Shown here piece by piece: positions 7,967 through 16,843 of a stretch of DNA of 64,000 nucleotides. Position 1 is the stretch's first letter, and every line of letters begins with the position of its first letter. The position numbers and the translations under genes were made by a program. Under the pieces are notes generated by a model that was given only the letters and a program-made list of their open reading frames with translations, was not told where the DNA came from and did not search any database. The DNA comes from Pseudomonas sp. RIT-562 (GTDB lineage: Bacteria > Pseudomonadota > Gammaproteobacteria > Pseudomonadales > Pseudomonadaceae): positions 62,001 through 126,000 of the forward strand of contig NZ_JAPJIV010000009.1 in assembly GCF_026241895.1 (NCBI RefSeq), in the 5' to 3' direction.

Positions 7967-9656
7967 GAGCCCGGCTTGCCGGCGATGGCGGTTTTGCGGG
8001 CGTCATCGCTGGCAAGCCAGGCTCCTACGGTTGATCCGGGTGTATGGGGGAATTGGGTTCGACACAAATCCGTAGGAGCCCGGCTTGCCGGCGATGGCGA
8101 TCTTGTGGATGTCATCGCTGGCAAGCCAGGCTCCTACGGTTGATGCGGGTGTACGCGGGGATTGGGCTGGGCACAAATCCGTAGGAGCCCGGCTTGCCGG
8201 CGATGGCGATCTTGTGGATGTCATCGCTGGCAAGCCAGGCTCCTACGGTTGATCGGGGTGTACGCGGATTTGGGTTCGACACAAATCCGTAGGAGCCCGG
8301 CTTGCCGGCGATGGCGATCTTGCGGGCGTCATCGCTGGCAAGCCAGGCTCCTACGGTTGATTCGGGTGTATGCGGGAATTGGGCTTGGCGCATATCCGTA
8401 GGAGCCCGGCTTGCCGGCGATGGCGATCTTGTGAATGTCATCGCTGGCAAGCCAGGCTCCTACGGTTGATCGGGGTGTATGGGGGATTTGGGTTCGACAC
8501 AAATCCGTAGGAGCCCGGCTTGCCGGCGATGGCGGTCTTGCGGGCGCCATCGCTGGCAAGCCAGGCTCCTACGGGGGATTGGGGTGTACGCGGGAATTGG
8601 GCTTGGCGCATATCCGTAGGAGCCCGGCTTGCCGGCGATGGCGATCTTGCGGGCGCTATCGCTGGCAAGCCAGGCTCCTACAGGGATTGGGGTGTACGCG
8701 GGAATTGGGCTTGGCGCATATCCGTAGGAGCCCGGCTTGCCGGCGATGGCGATCTTGCGGGCGCTATCGCTGGCAAGCCAGGCTCCTACGGTTGATCCGG
8801 GTGTATGCGGGAATTGGGCTTGGCGCATATCCGTAGGAGCCCGGCTTGCCGGCGATGGCGGTCTTGCGGGCGCCATCGCTGGCAAGCCAGGCTCCTACGG
8901 TTGATGCGGGTGTATGCGGGATTGGGCTGGCACACATCCGTAGGAGCCCGGCTTGCCGGCGATGGCGGTCTTGCGGGCGCCATCGCTGGCAAGCCAGGCT
9001 CCTACGGTTGATTCGGGTGTATGCGGAATTGGGTTCGACACAAATCCGTAGGAGCCCGGCTTGCCGGCGATGGCGGTCTTGCGGGCGCCATCGCTGGCAA
9101 GCCAGGCTCCTACGGTTGATCGGGGTGTACGCGGAATTGGGTTCGACACAAATCCGTAGGAGCCCGGCTTGCCGGCGATGGCGATCTTGTGAATGTCATC
9201 GCTGGCAAGCCAGGCTCCTACGGTTGATCCGGGTGTATGGGGGATTTGGGTTCGACACAAATCCGTAGGAGCCCGGCTTGCCGGCGATGGCGATCGTGCG
9301 GGCGCTATCGCTGGCAAGCCAGGCTCCTACGGTTGATGCGGGTGTACGCGGGGATTGGGCTGGGCACAAATCCGTAGGAGCCCGGCTTGCCGGCGATGGC
9401 GATCTTGTGGATGTCATCGCTGGCAAGCCAGGCTCCTACGGTTGATCGGGGTGTACGCGGAATTGGGTTCGACACAAATCCGTAGGAGCCCGGCTTTCCG
9501 GCGATGGCGGTCTTGCGGGCGCCATCGCTGGCAAGCCAGGCTCCTACGGTTATTCGGGTGTATGGGGGATTTGGATTCGGCGCACATCCGTAGGAGCCCG
9601 GCTTGCCGGCGATGGCGATTTGGTGAGCGCCATCGCTGGCAAGCCAGGCTCCTACG
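7963..9656. repeat. Tandem array of 16 REPIN units
   Basis: Sixteen units start at 7963, 8072, 8181, 8289, 8398, 8507, 8616, 8724, 8833, 8940, 9048, 9156, 9265, 9374, 9482 and 9590, period 107-109 bp. Each has a left REP (GTAGGAGCCCGGCTTGCC), a short variable loop, the inverted right REP (GCAAGCCAGGCTCCTAC) and a linker of about 40 bp ending in AAATCC or ATATCC. Loops differ mainly at a few positions (GTGGATGTC, GCGGGCGTC, GCGGGCGCC). Linkers are also conserved, so whole units were amplified rather than inserted singly. No gene is present; frames open across it are artefacts of the repeat. Confidence 0.9.
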
Positions 9657-9692
9657 GTTTGGTTGCAAGTCGTACAGCATCCGCCTGGCAGC

Positions 9693-10532
9693 TCAATCCA
9701 GATCCTGCGCCTGATGCCGCTGCGCAACCTGGGTCGCTTCATCGCCCCAGGTCCGGTTGACCCGCTGGCCACGGATCACCGCAGGCCGCTTGGCGATCTT
9801 CTCCGCCCAGCGTTGCAGATGAGTGTATTGCTCCGCCGAAAGAAACTCCGAAGCCGAATAAACGTTGTTGCGCACCAACTCGCCATACCAGGGCCAGACC
9901 GCGATATCGGCAATCGAGTAGCTGTCGCCAGCGAGGTACGGGCTCTCCGCCAGGCGACGATCGAGCACATCCAGCTGACGCTTGGCCTCCATGGTAAAGC
10001 GATTGATCGGGTACTCGAATTTCTCCGGCGCATACGCATAAAAATGCCCGAAGCCGCCGCCCAGATACGGCGCCGCGCCCATCTGCCAGAACAGCCAGTT
10101 CAGGGTTTCGGTCCGTCCCGCGAGGTCGGTGGGCAGGAACTCGCCAAACTTCTCGGCCAGGTACAGCAGGATGGCGCCGGACTCGAACACGCGAATAGGC
10201 GGCTGCGCACTGCGATCCAGCAACGCGGGAATCTTCGAGTTTGGATTGATCTCGACAAAACCACTGGAGAACTGGTCACCCTCGCCGATGCGGATCAACC
10301 ACGCATCGTACTCGGCGTCGGTGTGCCCCAGCGCCAGCAGCTCTTCAAGCAGAATCGTGACTTTGACGCCATTGGGCGTCGCCAGTGAATACAGCTGCAA
10401 CGGGTGCTTGCCCACCGGCAGGGTTTTCTCGTGAGTCGGGCCAGCGGTGGGGCGGTTGATGTTGGCGAACTGGCCACCGGACGGGGCGTTGTTCACCCAG
10501 ACTCGTGGCGGGACGTAGGGTGCTTTACTCAT
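9693..10532 (-). CDS. yghU: Glutathione S-transferase-like disulfide-bond oxidoreductase YghU
   Basis: A 279-residue GST of the Nu class. The N-terminal extension (YVPPRVWVNNAPSGGQFANI) and the thioredoxin-like domain with LYSLATPNGVKVTILLEE carry the Thr52-Pro-Asn54 residues that bind glutathione; NPNSKIPALLD and FESGAILLYLAEK are the other GSH-site motifs. A C-terminal helical domain follows (SYSIADIAVWPWYG). The enzyme reduces disulfides with two bound glutathiones in the cytoplasm. Length and motifs match E. coli YghU closely. It stands alone between the REPIN array and the nirB leader. Confidence 0.9.
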   Translation of the reverse strand: MSKAPYVPPRVWVNNAPSGGQFANINRPTAGPTHEKTLPVGKHPLQLYSLATPNGVKVTILLEELLALGHTDAEYDAWLIRIGEGDQFSSGFVEINPNSKIPALLDRSAQPPIRVFESGAILLYLAEKFGEFLPTDLAGRTETLNWLFWQMGAAPYLGGGFGHFYAYAPEKFEYPINRFTMEAKRQLDVLDRRLAESPYLAGDSYSIADIAVWPWYGELVRNNVYSASEFLSAEQYTHLQRWAEKIAKRPAVIRGQRVNRTWGDEATQVAQRHQAQDLD

Positions 10533-10820
10533 CGGATAAGCCTCAGGATTTATCGATAACTAAGAGGTGTGAGCCGGTCGTGGTCGCGAAGTGTTCATCG
10601 GATCAAGGTGCTGAGCTTACAGGTATCGCCCGTGAGCGAGTATTGCCGATTCAAAGGCCAGCGCCTGCGGGAAATCCATCGTTAAATGCACTTTTATAAA
10701 GCGCGACGCCGGCTCGCGCGCACCAGTTGGAAGCGAAAACCACCCGTTCTCCTGAAGTCGTTTCGCCTCCTGCTGCTGCCTGCATAGTCTCTAAACGTCA
10801 TTTTCCAACGCCTGCCAACT

Positions 10821-10837
10821 CTGGCACAAAGCCTGCA
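10821..10837 (+). promoter_or_regulatory. Candidate sigma-54 promoter of nirBD
   Basis: CTGGCACAAAGCCTGCA matches the -24/-12 consensus with GG (10823-10824) and GC (10835-10836) exactly ten bases apart. Transcription would start near 10848, giving a leader of about 200 nt before nirB. Sigma-54 and NtrC control is usual for nitrate and nitrite assimilation genes. Confidence 0.55.
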
Positions 10838-10847
10838 GGTCCCCCAT

Positions 10848-11052
10848 CAGGTCTACCGGAAAACATCCGGTCAGGCTGCCCCCTCGATCAACGACGATCG
10901 ATCGGCCAGACAGGTCATGGGCAACAGCGGAGGATCAGGCGAAGTCGCCCGATTGATCCCGCATAAGAACAGGCAAAGACGCCTGGAACCGCAAGGTTTC
11001 AGGCGTTTTTTTTTGCTTTTTTAACCGTGATGGGCTTTGTCGGGTGCTTTAT
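10848..11052 (+). promoter_or_regulatory. nirB leader with candidate ANTAR-type antitermination hairpins
   Basis: The gap between yghU and nirB has no gene. The leader contains hairpin ACCGGA/TCCGGT (10855-10871, loop AAACA), hairpin TCGATC/GATCGA (10884-10901) with the six-base loop AACGAC, and a strong terminator (10979-11013). ANTAR regulators such as NasT/NasR bind hairpins with hexanucleotide loops having A at position 1 and G at position 4, which AACGAC satisfies; the first hairpin fits less well. Antitermination by a NasT homologue encoded elsewhere is inferred. Confidence 0.55.
10979..11013 (+). terminator. Intrinsic terminator just before nirB
   Basis: ACGCCTGGAACC (10979-10990), loop GCAA, GGTTTCAGGCGT (10995-11006), then a T run. 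It stands 40 nt before the nirB ATG and has no gene ending before it on this strand, so it must be an attenuator. Confidence 0.85.
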
Positions 11053-13614
11053 ATGAATTCCAATGTTGCCGCGTTGAACGAGTTGAAAACCCTGATCGTG
11101 GTCGGTAACGGCATGGTCGGTCATCATTGCGTCGAGCAACTGATCGAACGCGGTGCCCTGGAACACTACCAGCTGCACGTGTTCAGCGAGGAACCGATGC
11201 GTGCCTACGATCGAGTGCACCTTTCCGAGTACTTCACCGGCCGGGATGCTGAATCCCTGGCACTGTCGGATGCCGCGCTGTACCAGACGCCAGGCGTCAC
11301 GCTGCACCTCGGGGTACCGGTGCTGGAAATCGACCGCGAGCGTTGTCAGGTGGTCACCGCACAAGGCTGCATCGCCTACGACAAGTTGGTGCTGGCCACC
11401 GGATCTTATCCATTCGTGCCGCCGATCGAGGGCGCCGAGGGCGACTCGCGGCTGGTGTACCGCACCCTTCAAGACCTCGACGCCATTCGCGCCGCTGCAG
11501 TCAACGCCCGACGTGGCGTGGTGGTGGGCGGTGGCCTGCTCGGGCTCGAAGCCGCCAACGCGCTGAAAAGCCTGGGCCTTGAAGCACACGTGGTGGAGTT
11601 TGCCCCGCGCCTGATGCCGGTGCAGCTGGACGACCTCGGTGGCCTGGCACTCAAGTCGCAGATCGAACGGCTTGGCGTTGGCGTGCACTTGTCGCGTGCC
11701 ACTCAGTCGATCAGCGCGGGTGAGGAATACCGTTACCGGATGAATTTTGCCAATGACGAATTCCTCGAAACCGACCTGATCGTCTTCTCCGCCGGGATCC
11801 GCGCCCAGGACGCCTTGGCCCGCCAGTCGAACCTGGAGATCGGGCCGCGCGGCGGAGTGGTGATCAATGACGAATGCCTGAGCTGCGACCCGAACATCTA
11901 CGCGATCGGCGAGTGCGCGTCCTGGAATGGCAGCCTGTTCGGCCTGGTCGCGCCGGGCTACCAAATGGCCCGGGGCGTCGCCGCACTGTTGTGCAATCAG
12001 GCCGCCGAGCCGTTCATTGGCGCCGACATGTCGACCAAACTCAAGCTGCTGGGGGTCGACGTAGGCTCCATCGGCGACGCCCACGCCCACACTCCGGGCT
12101 CGCGCAGCTATCAGTTCATCGACGAAGCGACGGCCAGCTATCGACGCCTGGTGGTGGACGCGGCGGGCAAGCATGTCCTGGGCGCGGTGCTGGTGGGCGA
12201 CAACAGCTACTACGACACCCTGCTGCAATACATGCAAAACAGCATTGCGCTGCCGCAGGAACCTGCCAGCCTGATCTTGCCGTCGTCCGCCGGCGCGCCT
12301 GTGCTAGGCCCTGGCGCGTTGCCGCAATCGGCCACCGTGTGCTCGTGCCACAACGTCACCAAGGGCGCCATCTGCTCGGCGATCGACGGCGGCTGCACCG
12401 ACCTCGGCATCCTCAAGTCGCAAAGCAAGGCCGGTACCGGCTGCGGGGGATGCGCCGGTCTACTCAAGCAGGTGTTCGAGCATGAGTTGATCGCCCGTGG
12501 GGTCAGTGTCGACAAAAGCCTGTGTGAACACTTCGCCTATACCCGCCAGGAACTCTATGCCCTGGTGCGGGTGGAGGGGGTGATCACCTTCGAAGAACTG
12601 CTGGCCAAACACGGCCGCGGTCACACCGGTTGTGATATCTGCAAACCGGCCGTGGGCTCGATCCTCGCGTCGTGCTGGAACCAGCCGATCATGGACGCTT
12701 CGCTGGTGCCGCTGCAGGACACCAACGATACGTTCATGGCCAATATGCAGAAAAACGGCACCTACTCAGTGGTGCCGCGCATACCCGGCGGCGAAATTAC
12801 TGCCGACAAGCTGATCGCGATTGGGGTGGTCGCGAAGAAATACGATCTCTACACCAAGATCACTGGCGGTCAGCGCATCGACCTGTTCGGCGCACAGTTG
12901 CATGAGTTGCCGGACATCTGGTCGGAGTTGATCGAGGCCGGTTTTGAAACCGGGCATGCCTACGGCAAATCGACGCGCACCGTGAAGTCGTGTGTTGGCA
13001 GCACCTGGTGCCGATATGGCGTGCAGGACAGCGTGAAAATGGCCCTGCTGATCGAGGACCGCTACAAGGGCCTGCGCTCGCCGCACAAGCTCAAGTTTGC
13101 GGTGTCCGGCTGCACTCGGGAGTGCGCGGAAGCCCAGAGCAAAGACGTCGGGGTGATCGCCACCGAGAAAGGCTGGAACCTCTACATTGCCGGCAACGGC
13201 GGCATGCGCCCGCGCCACGCCGAACTGTTCGCCACCGACCTCGACGATGAAACCCTGATTCGCTACATCGACCGATTCCTGATGTTGTACATCCGCATGG
13301 CCGACAAATTGCAGCGTACCTCGGTGTGGCGCGAAAGCCTGGAAGGCGGCCTGGATTACCTCAAGGAGGTGGTCATCGACGACAGCCTTGGCCTCGGTGC
13401 CGAACTCGAAGCGCAGATGCAACTGGTGGTCAACCGCTATGAGTGCGAGTGGGCCAACGCCCTCAAGGACCCGGAAAAACTCAAGCGCTTCCGTACCTTC
13501 GTCAACGATAAGCGCCCGGACCCGGACATCCATTTTGTCCAGGAGCGCGGCCAGCGCCGGCCGATCATGGCCGCCGAACTCAACCTTATTCCCGTCATTG
13601 AGGAGATTGTCTGA
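11053..13614 (+). CDS. nirB: Assimilatory nitrite reductase [NAD(P)H], large subunit
   Basis: An 853-residue siroheme enzyme reducing nitrite to ammonium with NAD(P)H in the cytoplasm. Domains in order: FAD/NAD(P)H oxidoreductase (LIVVGNGMVGHHCVEQL at 13-29, second Rossmann GVVVGGGLLGLEAAN near 155); BFD-type [2Fe-2S] domain with CSCHN near 430 and CGGC near 462, and a second motif TGCDICKP; ferredoxin-like half domain; and siroheme/4Fe-4S domain with cysteines in CVGSTWCRYG (about 645) and SGCTRECAEA (about 685). Full length for the family. ATG 11053 is used; a GTG at 11044 is possible. Its TGA overlaps the nirD ATG. Expression is probably gated by the leader terminator. Confidence 0.95.
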   Translation: MNSNVAALNELKTLIVVGNGMVGHHCVEQLIERGALEHYQLHVFSEEPMRAYDRVHLSEYFTGRDAESLALSDAALYQTPGVTLHLGVPVLEIDRERCQVVTAQGCIAYDKLVLATGSYPFVPPIEGAEGDSRLVYRTLQDLDAIRAAAVNARRGVVVGGGLLGLEAANALKSLGLEAHVVEFAPRLMPVQLDDLGGLALKSQIERLGVGVHLSRATQSISAGEEYRYRMNFANDEFLETDLIVFSAGIRAQDALARQSNLEIGPRGGVVINDECLSCDPNIYAIGECASWNGSLFGLVAPGYQMARGVAALLCNQAAEPFIGADMSTKLKLLGVDVGSIGDAHAHTPGSRSYQFIDEATASYRRLVVDAAGKHVLGAVLVGDNSYYDTLLQYMQNSIALPQEPASLILPSSAGAPVLGPGALPQSATVCSCHNVTKGAICSAIDGGCTDLGILKSQSKAGTGCGGCAGLLKQVFEHELIARGVSVDKSLCEHFAYTRQELYALVRVEGVITFEELLAKHGRGHTGCDICKPAVGSILASCWNQPIMDASLVPLQDTNDTFMANMQKNGTYSVVPRIPGGEITADKLIAIGVVAKKYDLYTKITGGQRIDLFGAQLHELPDIWSELIEAGFETGHAYGKSTRTVKSCVGSTWCRYGVQDSVKMALLIEDRYKGLRSPHKLKFAVSGCTRECAEAQSKDVGVIATEKGWNLYIAGNGGMRPRHAELFATDLDDETLIRYIDRFLMLYIRMADKLQRTSVWRESLEGGLDYLKEVVIDDSLGLGAELEAQMQLVVNRYECEWANALKDPEKLKRFRTFVNDKRPDPDIHFVQERGQRRPIMAAELNLIPVIEEIV

Positions 13615-13976
13615 TGAGCCAGTCCAACACTCAGCGCAGCCTTGCGACCTGGAAAACGGTCTGCAGTGAACAAGACCTGGTGAGCAATTCCGGGGTTGTG
13701 GTGTGGTTTGAGGGGGCGCAAGTGGCGCTCTTCTACCTGCCTCACGCCGAAGGTCGATCGCTGTATGCAATCGACAATCACGACCCGCAATCCGGGGCGA
13801 ACGTGATTGGTCGCGGCTTGATCGGCAGTATCAAAGGCGAAATGGTGGTGGCAGCACCGATCTATAAGCAGCATTTTCGCCTGGAGGATGGCCATTGCCT
13901 GGAATCGCCGCAGCAGCGCTTGCGGGTTTGGCCTGTGCGGTTAAACAGCGGCATGGTTGAACTCGGTCTGGACTGA
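13614..13976 (+). CDS. nirD: Nitrite reductase small subunit
   Basis: A 120-residue Rieske-like fold protein without the Cys/His cluster ligands, as is normal for NirD. Recognisable motifs are LFYLPHAEGRSLYAIDNHDP, IGRGLIGSIKGEMVVAAPIYKQHF and LRVWPVRL. It pairs with NirB to form the active reductase. The ATG overlaps the nirB stop by one base, so translation is coupled. Confidence 0.93.
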   Translation: MSQSNTQRSLATWKTVCSEQDLVSNSGVVVWFEGAQVALFYLPHAEGRSLYAIDNHDPQSGANVIGRGLIGSIKGEMVVAAPIYKQHFRLEDGHCLESPQQRLRVWPVRLNSGMVELGLD

Positions 13977-14056
13977 GGGAGCTGCAGCGCCTGCCTATGA
14001 TTTCACCTGCGAAGTGGTTAATATACGATTCATATATATTACGTATGGTTGAAATC

Positions 14057-14323
14057 ATGGGCATCGTTAAAATTTCCGAAGGCATGCACGAACATCTGCG
14101 AGTCGCCAGTGACGCGCTGAGTCGCTCGATCAATGCGCAGGCCGAGCACTGGATGCGCATCGGCATGCTCGCCGAACTCCACCCGAACCTCGACCACAGC
14201 GACCTCTGCCGCTTGCTGGTGCGCGCCGAACTGGCTGGCGGCCTGGATTTGCATCAGCTGTGCAACCTCACGCCAGACTCGCCGAGCCTGCAACTCGCAG
14301 CAGCCAGTGGAGCCGGCAAATGA
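14057..14323 (+). CDS. ParD-like antitoxin
   Basis: An 88-residue protein matching the ParD-like antitoxin family: a short DNA-binding N-terminus (MGIVKISEGMHEHLRVASDA), then SRSINAQAEHWMRIGMLAEL, which resembles a ribbon-helix-helix arm, and a helical tail. No ParE-like toxin is adjacent; instead its stop overlaps the map ATG. An upstream in-frame ATG (14045) adds four residues; neither start has a strong ribosome binding site. The upstream AT-rich stretch with TATACG and TATATATTA may hold the promoter. A toxin partner, if any, must lie elsewhere. Confidence 0.75.
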   Translation: MGIVKISEGMHEHLRVASDALSRSINAQAEHWMRIGMLAELHPNLDHSDLCRLLVRAELAGGLDLHQLCNLTPDSPSLQLAAASGAGK

Positions 14324-15111
14324 AGGCGAATGTCCCGATCAACACCCCGGCGCAAATCGCTCAGTCACGCGTTGCGGCACAACTGGCTGCCGAAGTGCTG
14401 GCGATGATCACTCCCTATGTGAAGGCAGGGGTGACCACCAATGAGCTCGATCGACTCTGCCACCACCATATCGTCAACGTGCAGAAAGCCATTGCCGGCA
14501 ACATCGGCTATCACGGCTTCCCGAAAACCGTGTGCACCTCGGTCAATCAGGTGGTCTGCCATGGCATTCCTACCGATGAACCACTAAAAGACGGCGACAT
14601 CCTCAACATCGACATCGCCGTGATCAAGGATGGCTGGTACGGCGACACCAGCCGCATGTACTTCGTCGGCGAGCCGGCCCCTGAGGCGCTGCGCCTGGTC
14701 AAGACCACCTACGAAGCCATGTGCGCAGGAATCCGCGCCGTGCGCCCCGGCGCAACCCTGGGCGATATTGGTTACGCCATCCAGACCGTCGCCGAGCGCG
14801 ACGGCTTCAGCGTGGTGCGCGAGTACTGCGGTCACGGCATCGGCAAGGTCTATCACGATGAGCCGCAGATCCTGCACTACGGTTATCCGGGGCAGGGACT
14901 CAAGCTCAAGGCCGGGATGATCTTCACCATCGAGCCGATGCTCAATGCGGGTAAACGGCATGTGAAAACGCTGGCCGATGGCTGGACCGTGGTGACCAAG
15001 GATCAATCCCTTTCGGCGCAGTGGGAGCATATGGTGGCGGTGACTGCGGAGGGGTTTGAGGTGTTGTCGGCTTGGCCGGATGGTGTTGAGGGGTTTGCTG
15101 CGATTTTTTAG
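14320..15111 (+). CDS. map: Methionine aminopeptidase, type I
   Basis: A 263-residue enzyme removing N-terminal methionine from new proteins. All metal ligands of the pita-bread fold are present: Asp98 (LNIDIAV), Asp109 (YGDTSRM), His172 (YCGHGIGK), Glu205 (FTIEPML) and Glu236 (QWEHMV), plus substrate-binding His81. ATG 14320 overlaps the stop of the ParD-like gene in an ATGA arrangement; the longer frame upstream is in antitoxin sequence. It is a stand-alone copy not next to rpsB or tsf, so it is likely a second, accessory map gene. Confidence 0.92.
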   Translation: MKANVPINTPAQIAQSRVAAQLAAEVLAMITPYVKAGVTTNELDRLCHHHIVNVQKAIAGNIGYHGFPKTVCTSVNQVVCHGIPTDEPLKDGDILNIDIAVIKDGWYGDTSRMYFVGEPAPEALRLVKTTYEAMCAGIRAVRPGATLGDIGYAIQTVAERDGFSVVREYCGHGIGKVYHDEPQILHYGYPGQGLKLKAGMIFTIEPMLNAGKRHVKTLADGWTVVTKDQSLSAQWEHMVAVTAEGFEVLSAWPDGVEGFAAIF

Positions 15112-15188
15112 TGGTCCAGTGAGCTTGTCAGGGTGACAGGGCCGACCATACATACCCCAGGTCGGCAGCTGTCACAGGTGACGTTTAT

Positions 15189-16361
15189 TCAAAAATACTT
15201 CAGCCAACCAATATCCCGCCGCCGAGCTTTCAGCGCCGCAAACCAGCGCACCGGTAAATAAAGCGAGGTGGCCAGAAGCAGCGCTGTCAGCCACACGGCC
15301 CAAACGCTGTCGAAACCGAAATGGCTCCCCTGGTTCAAACCAAAAACCGCAACGCTGATCACATACAGCACCTTCAACACATACAGGTGCAGCAGGTAGA
15401 AAAACATCGGTGCCGCACCGAACACCGCCAGGGTGCTGATCCACTTGCGTTGCTGGGCGCGCTCGAAACCCAGGAGCAGCAACAGGCCCACGCCTAGCGT
15501 CAGGGAAAGGAACAGCAGGGAAGGCGGGTACTTGGTGATGTTGAAAAAGCTCATCAAGGTTTGCGTGGTGCTTTCATAGTCGACCCACTGCGCTTCGCCG
15601 TACCCATTCAACAGGCGCAATACGAAAAACCCCAGCAACACTCCGGCGCCTGCCACCAGCAGCTTGCGTTGACGCACGCTGGCGCTGGCCGATCCGCCAA
15701 ACCAGGGGCCGACGCAGTAACCCAGGGCGATCACGCCGAGCCACGGTAGAACCGGGTAGGAGGTGCGCAGCCTCAGCCCTTCGGCCACTTCGATCCAACC
15801 ACGATCATGCAGAATCGCCCAAGGCACGTGCAGGCCTGAGCCGACCGGGAAGTGCAGGCCGTCGAGCAGGTTGTGCCCGGCGACGATCATCACGCCCAGC
15901 ATGAACAGCAGTGGTCTTGGCAGCCAGACCATGATGGCGAGGGCAATCATGCTGACGCCGATGGCCCAGATCACTTGCATGTAAATCACGCTGGGCGGGA
16001 ACTGGAAAGTCCAGGCGAAATTCACCAGGGTGAACTCCAGCACCACCAGGAACAGGCCGCGTTTGAACAGGAAGGCGGATACGTCGCTTTTGCCCTGGTG
16101 CTTTTCGCCGTAGAGATAGGCAGAGAGTCCAGTCAACAGGACGAATACGGGCGCGCACAGATGGGCGAGGGTGCGGCTGAAGAATAGGGCCGGTTCGGTG
16201 GACTCGATGCCCATCGGGTCGGCGACTTGACGGTGCAGGAGAAATGTCTCGCGCACGTGATCCAGGAGCATGAACAGAATGACCAGGCCCCTGAGGGCGT
16301 CGATCGATAGCAGGCGTTGGCTGATGCGAGTGGCGGGGGGGAGCGGAACGGGGATGGTCAT
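15189..16361 (-). CDS. DUF1624 (heparan-alpha-glucosaminide acetyltransferase-like) membrane protein
   Basis: A 390-residue inner-membrane protein with about ten spans. The N-terminal signature RLLSIDALRGLVILFMLLDHVRE is the DUF1624/acyltransferase-like opening, where the His in the first span is the proposed catalytic residue. FSRTLAHLCAPVFVLLTGLSA follows, and the C-terminus has PMFFYLLHLYVLK. Such proteins move acyl groups across or onto envelope glycans, but the substrate is unknown here. ATG 16361 was chosen; a TTG at 16367 is in frame. Monocistronic, with a REPIN array upstream. Confidence 0.75.
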   Translation of the reverse strand: MTIPVPLPPATRISQRLLSIDALRGLVILFMLLDHVRETFLLHRQVADPMGIESTEPALFFSRTLAHLCAPVFVLLTGLSAYLYGEKHQGKSDVSAFLFKRGLFLVVLEFTLVNFAWTFQFPPSVIYMQVIWAIGVSMIALAIMVWLPRPLLFMLGVMIVAGHNLLDGLHFPVGSGLHVPWAILHDRGWIEVAEGLRLRTSYPVLPWLGVIALGYCVGPWFGGSASASVRQRKLLVAGAGVLLGFFVLRLLNGYGEAQWVDYESTTQTLMSFFNITKYPPSLLFLSLTLGVGLLLLLGFERAQQRKWISTLAVFGAAPMFFYLLHLYVLKVLYVISVAVFGLNQGSHFGFDSVWAVWLTALLLATSLYLPVRWFAALKARRRDIGWLKYF

Positions 16362-16432
16362 GGGCAAGTCGCAGGCAGGGATAGAATAGTAACGTTATTC
16401 TATAACAATTGGCCTGCGGTTGCGCTACGGTT

Positions 16433-16819
16433 GTAGGAGCCTGCTTGCTGGCGATCGCAGCCCTGCGGTGTGCCAGGCACACCGCCATCGCGAGCAAGCT
16501 TTGCTCCCACACAAATCGGCACACGGCATTGACCTGTAGGAGCCTGCTTGCTGGCGATCGCAGCACTGCGATGTGCCAGGCACACCGCCATCGCGAGCAA
16601 GCTTTGCTCCCACACAAATCGGCACACGGCATTGACCTGTAGGAGCCTGCTTGCTGGCGATAGCAGCACTACGGTGTGCCAGGCACACCGCTATCGCGAG
16701 CAAGCTTTGCTCCCACACAAATCGGCACACGGCATTGACCTGTAGGAGCCTGCTTGCTGGCGATCGCAGCACTGCGATGTGCCAGGCACACCGCTATCGC
16801 GAGCAAGCTTTGCTCCCAC
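16433..16819. repeat. Four-unit REPIN array, 103-bp period
   Basis: Units start at 16433, 16536, 16639 and 16742, exactly 103 bp apart. Each has GTAGGAGCCTGCTTGCTGG, a loop with GTGTGCCAGGCACACCG, GCGAGCAAGCTTTGCTCCCAC and a linker ACAAATCGGCACACGGC. Units differ at only a few bases, so the duplication is recent. It fills the space between the DUF1624 gene and the siderophore receptor. Confidence 0.88.
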
Positions 16820-16843
16820 GGGGGAGAGAGTAAGCCGCGGTGG

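Noticed and set aside
7963..9656. Regular repeat array as a CRISPR locus
   Set aside because: Each unit contains an inverted REP pair, the intervening parts are conserved rather than unique, the period is 107-109 bp and no cas gene is near. It is a REPIN array.
8112..9772. Several open frames on both strands inside the REPIN array
   Set aside because: They repeat the same short peptides, shift frame with unit length and lack ribosome binding sites.
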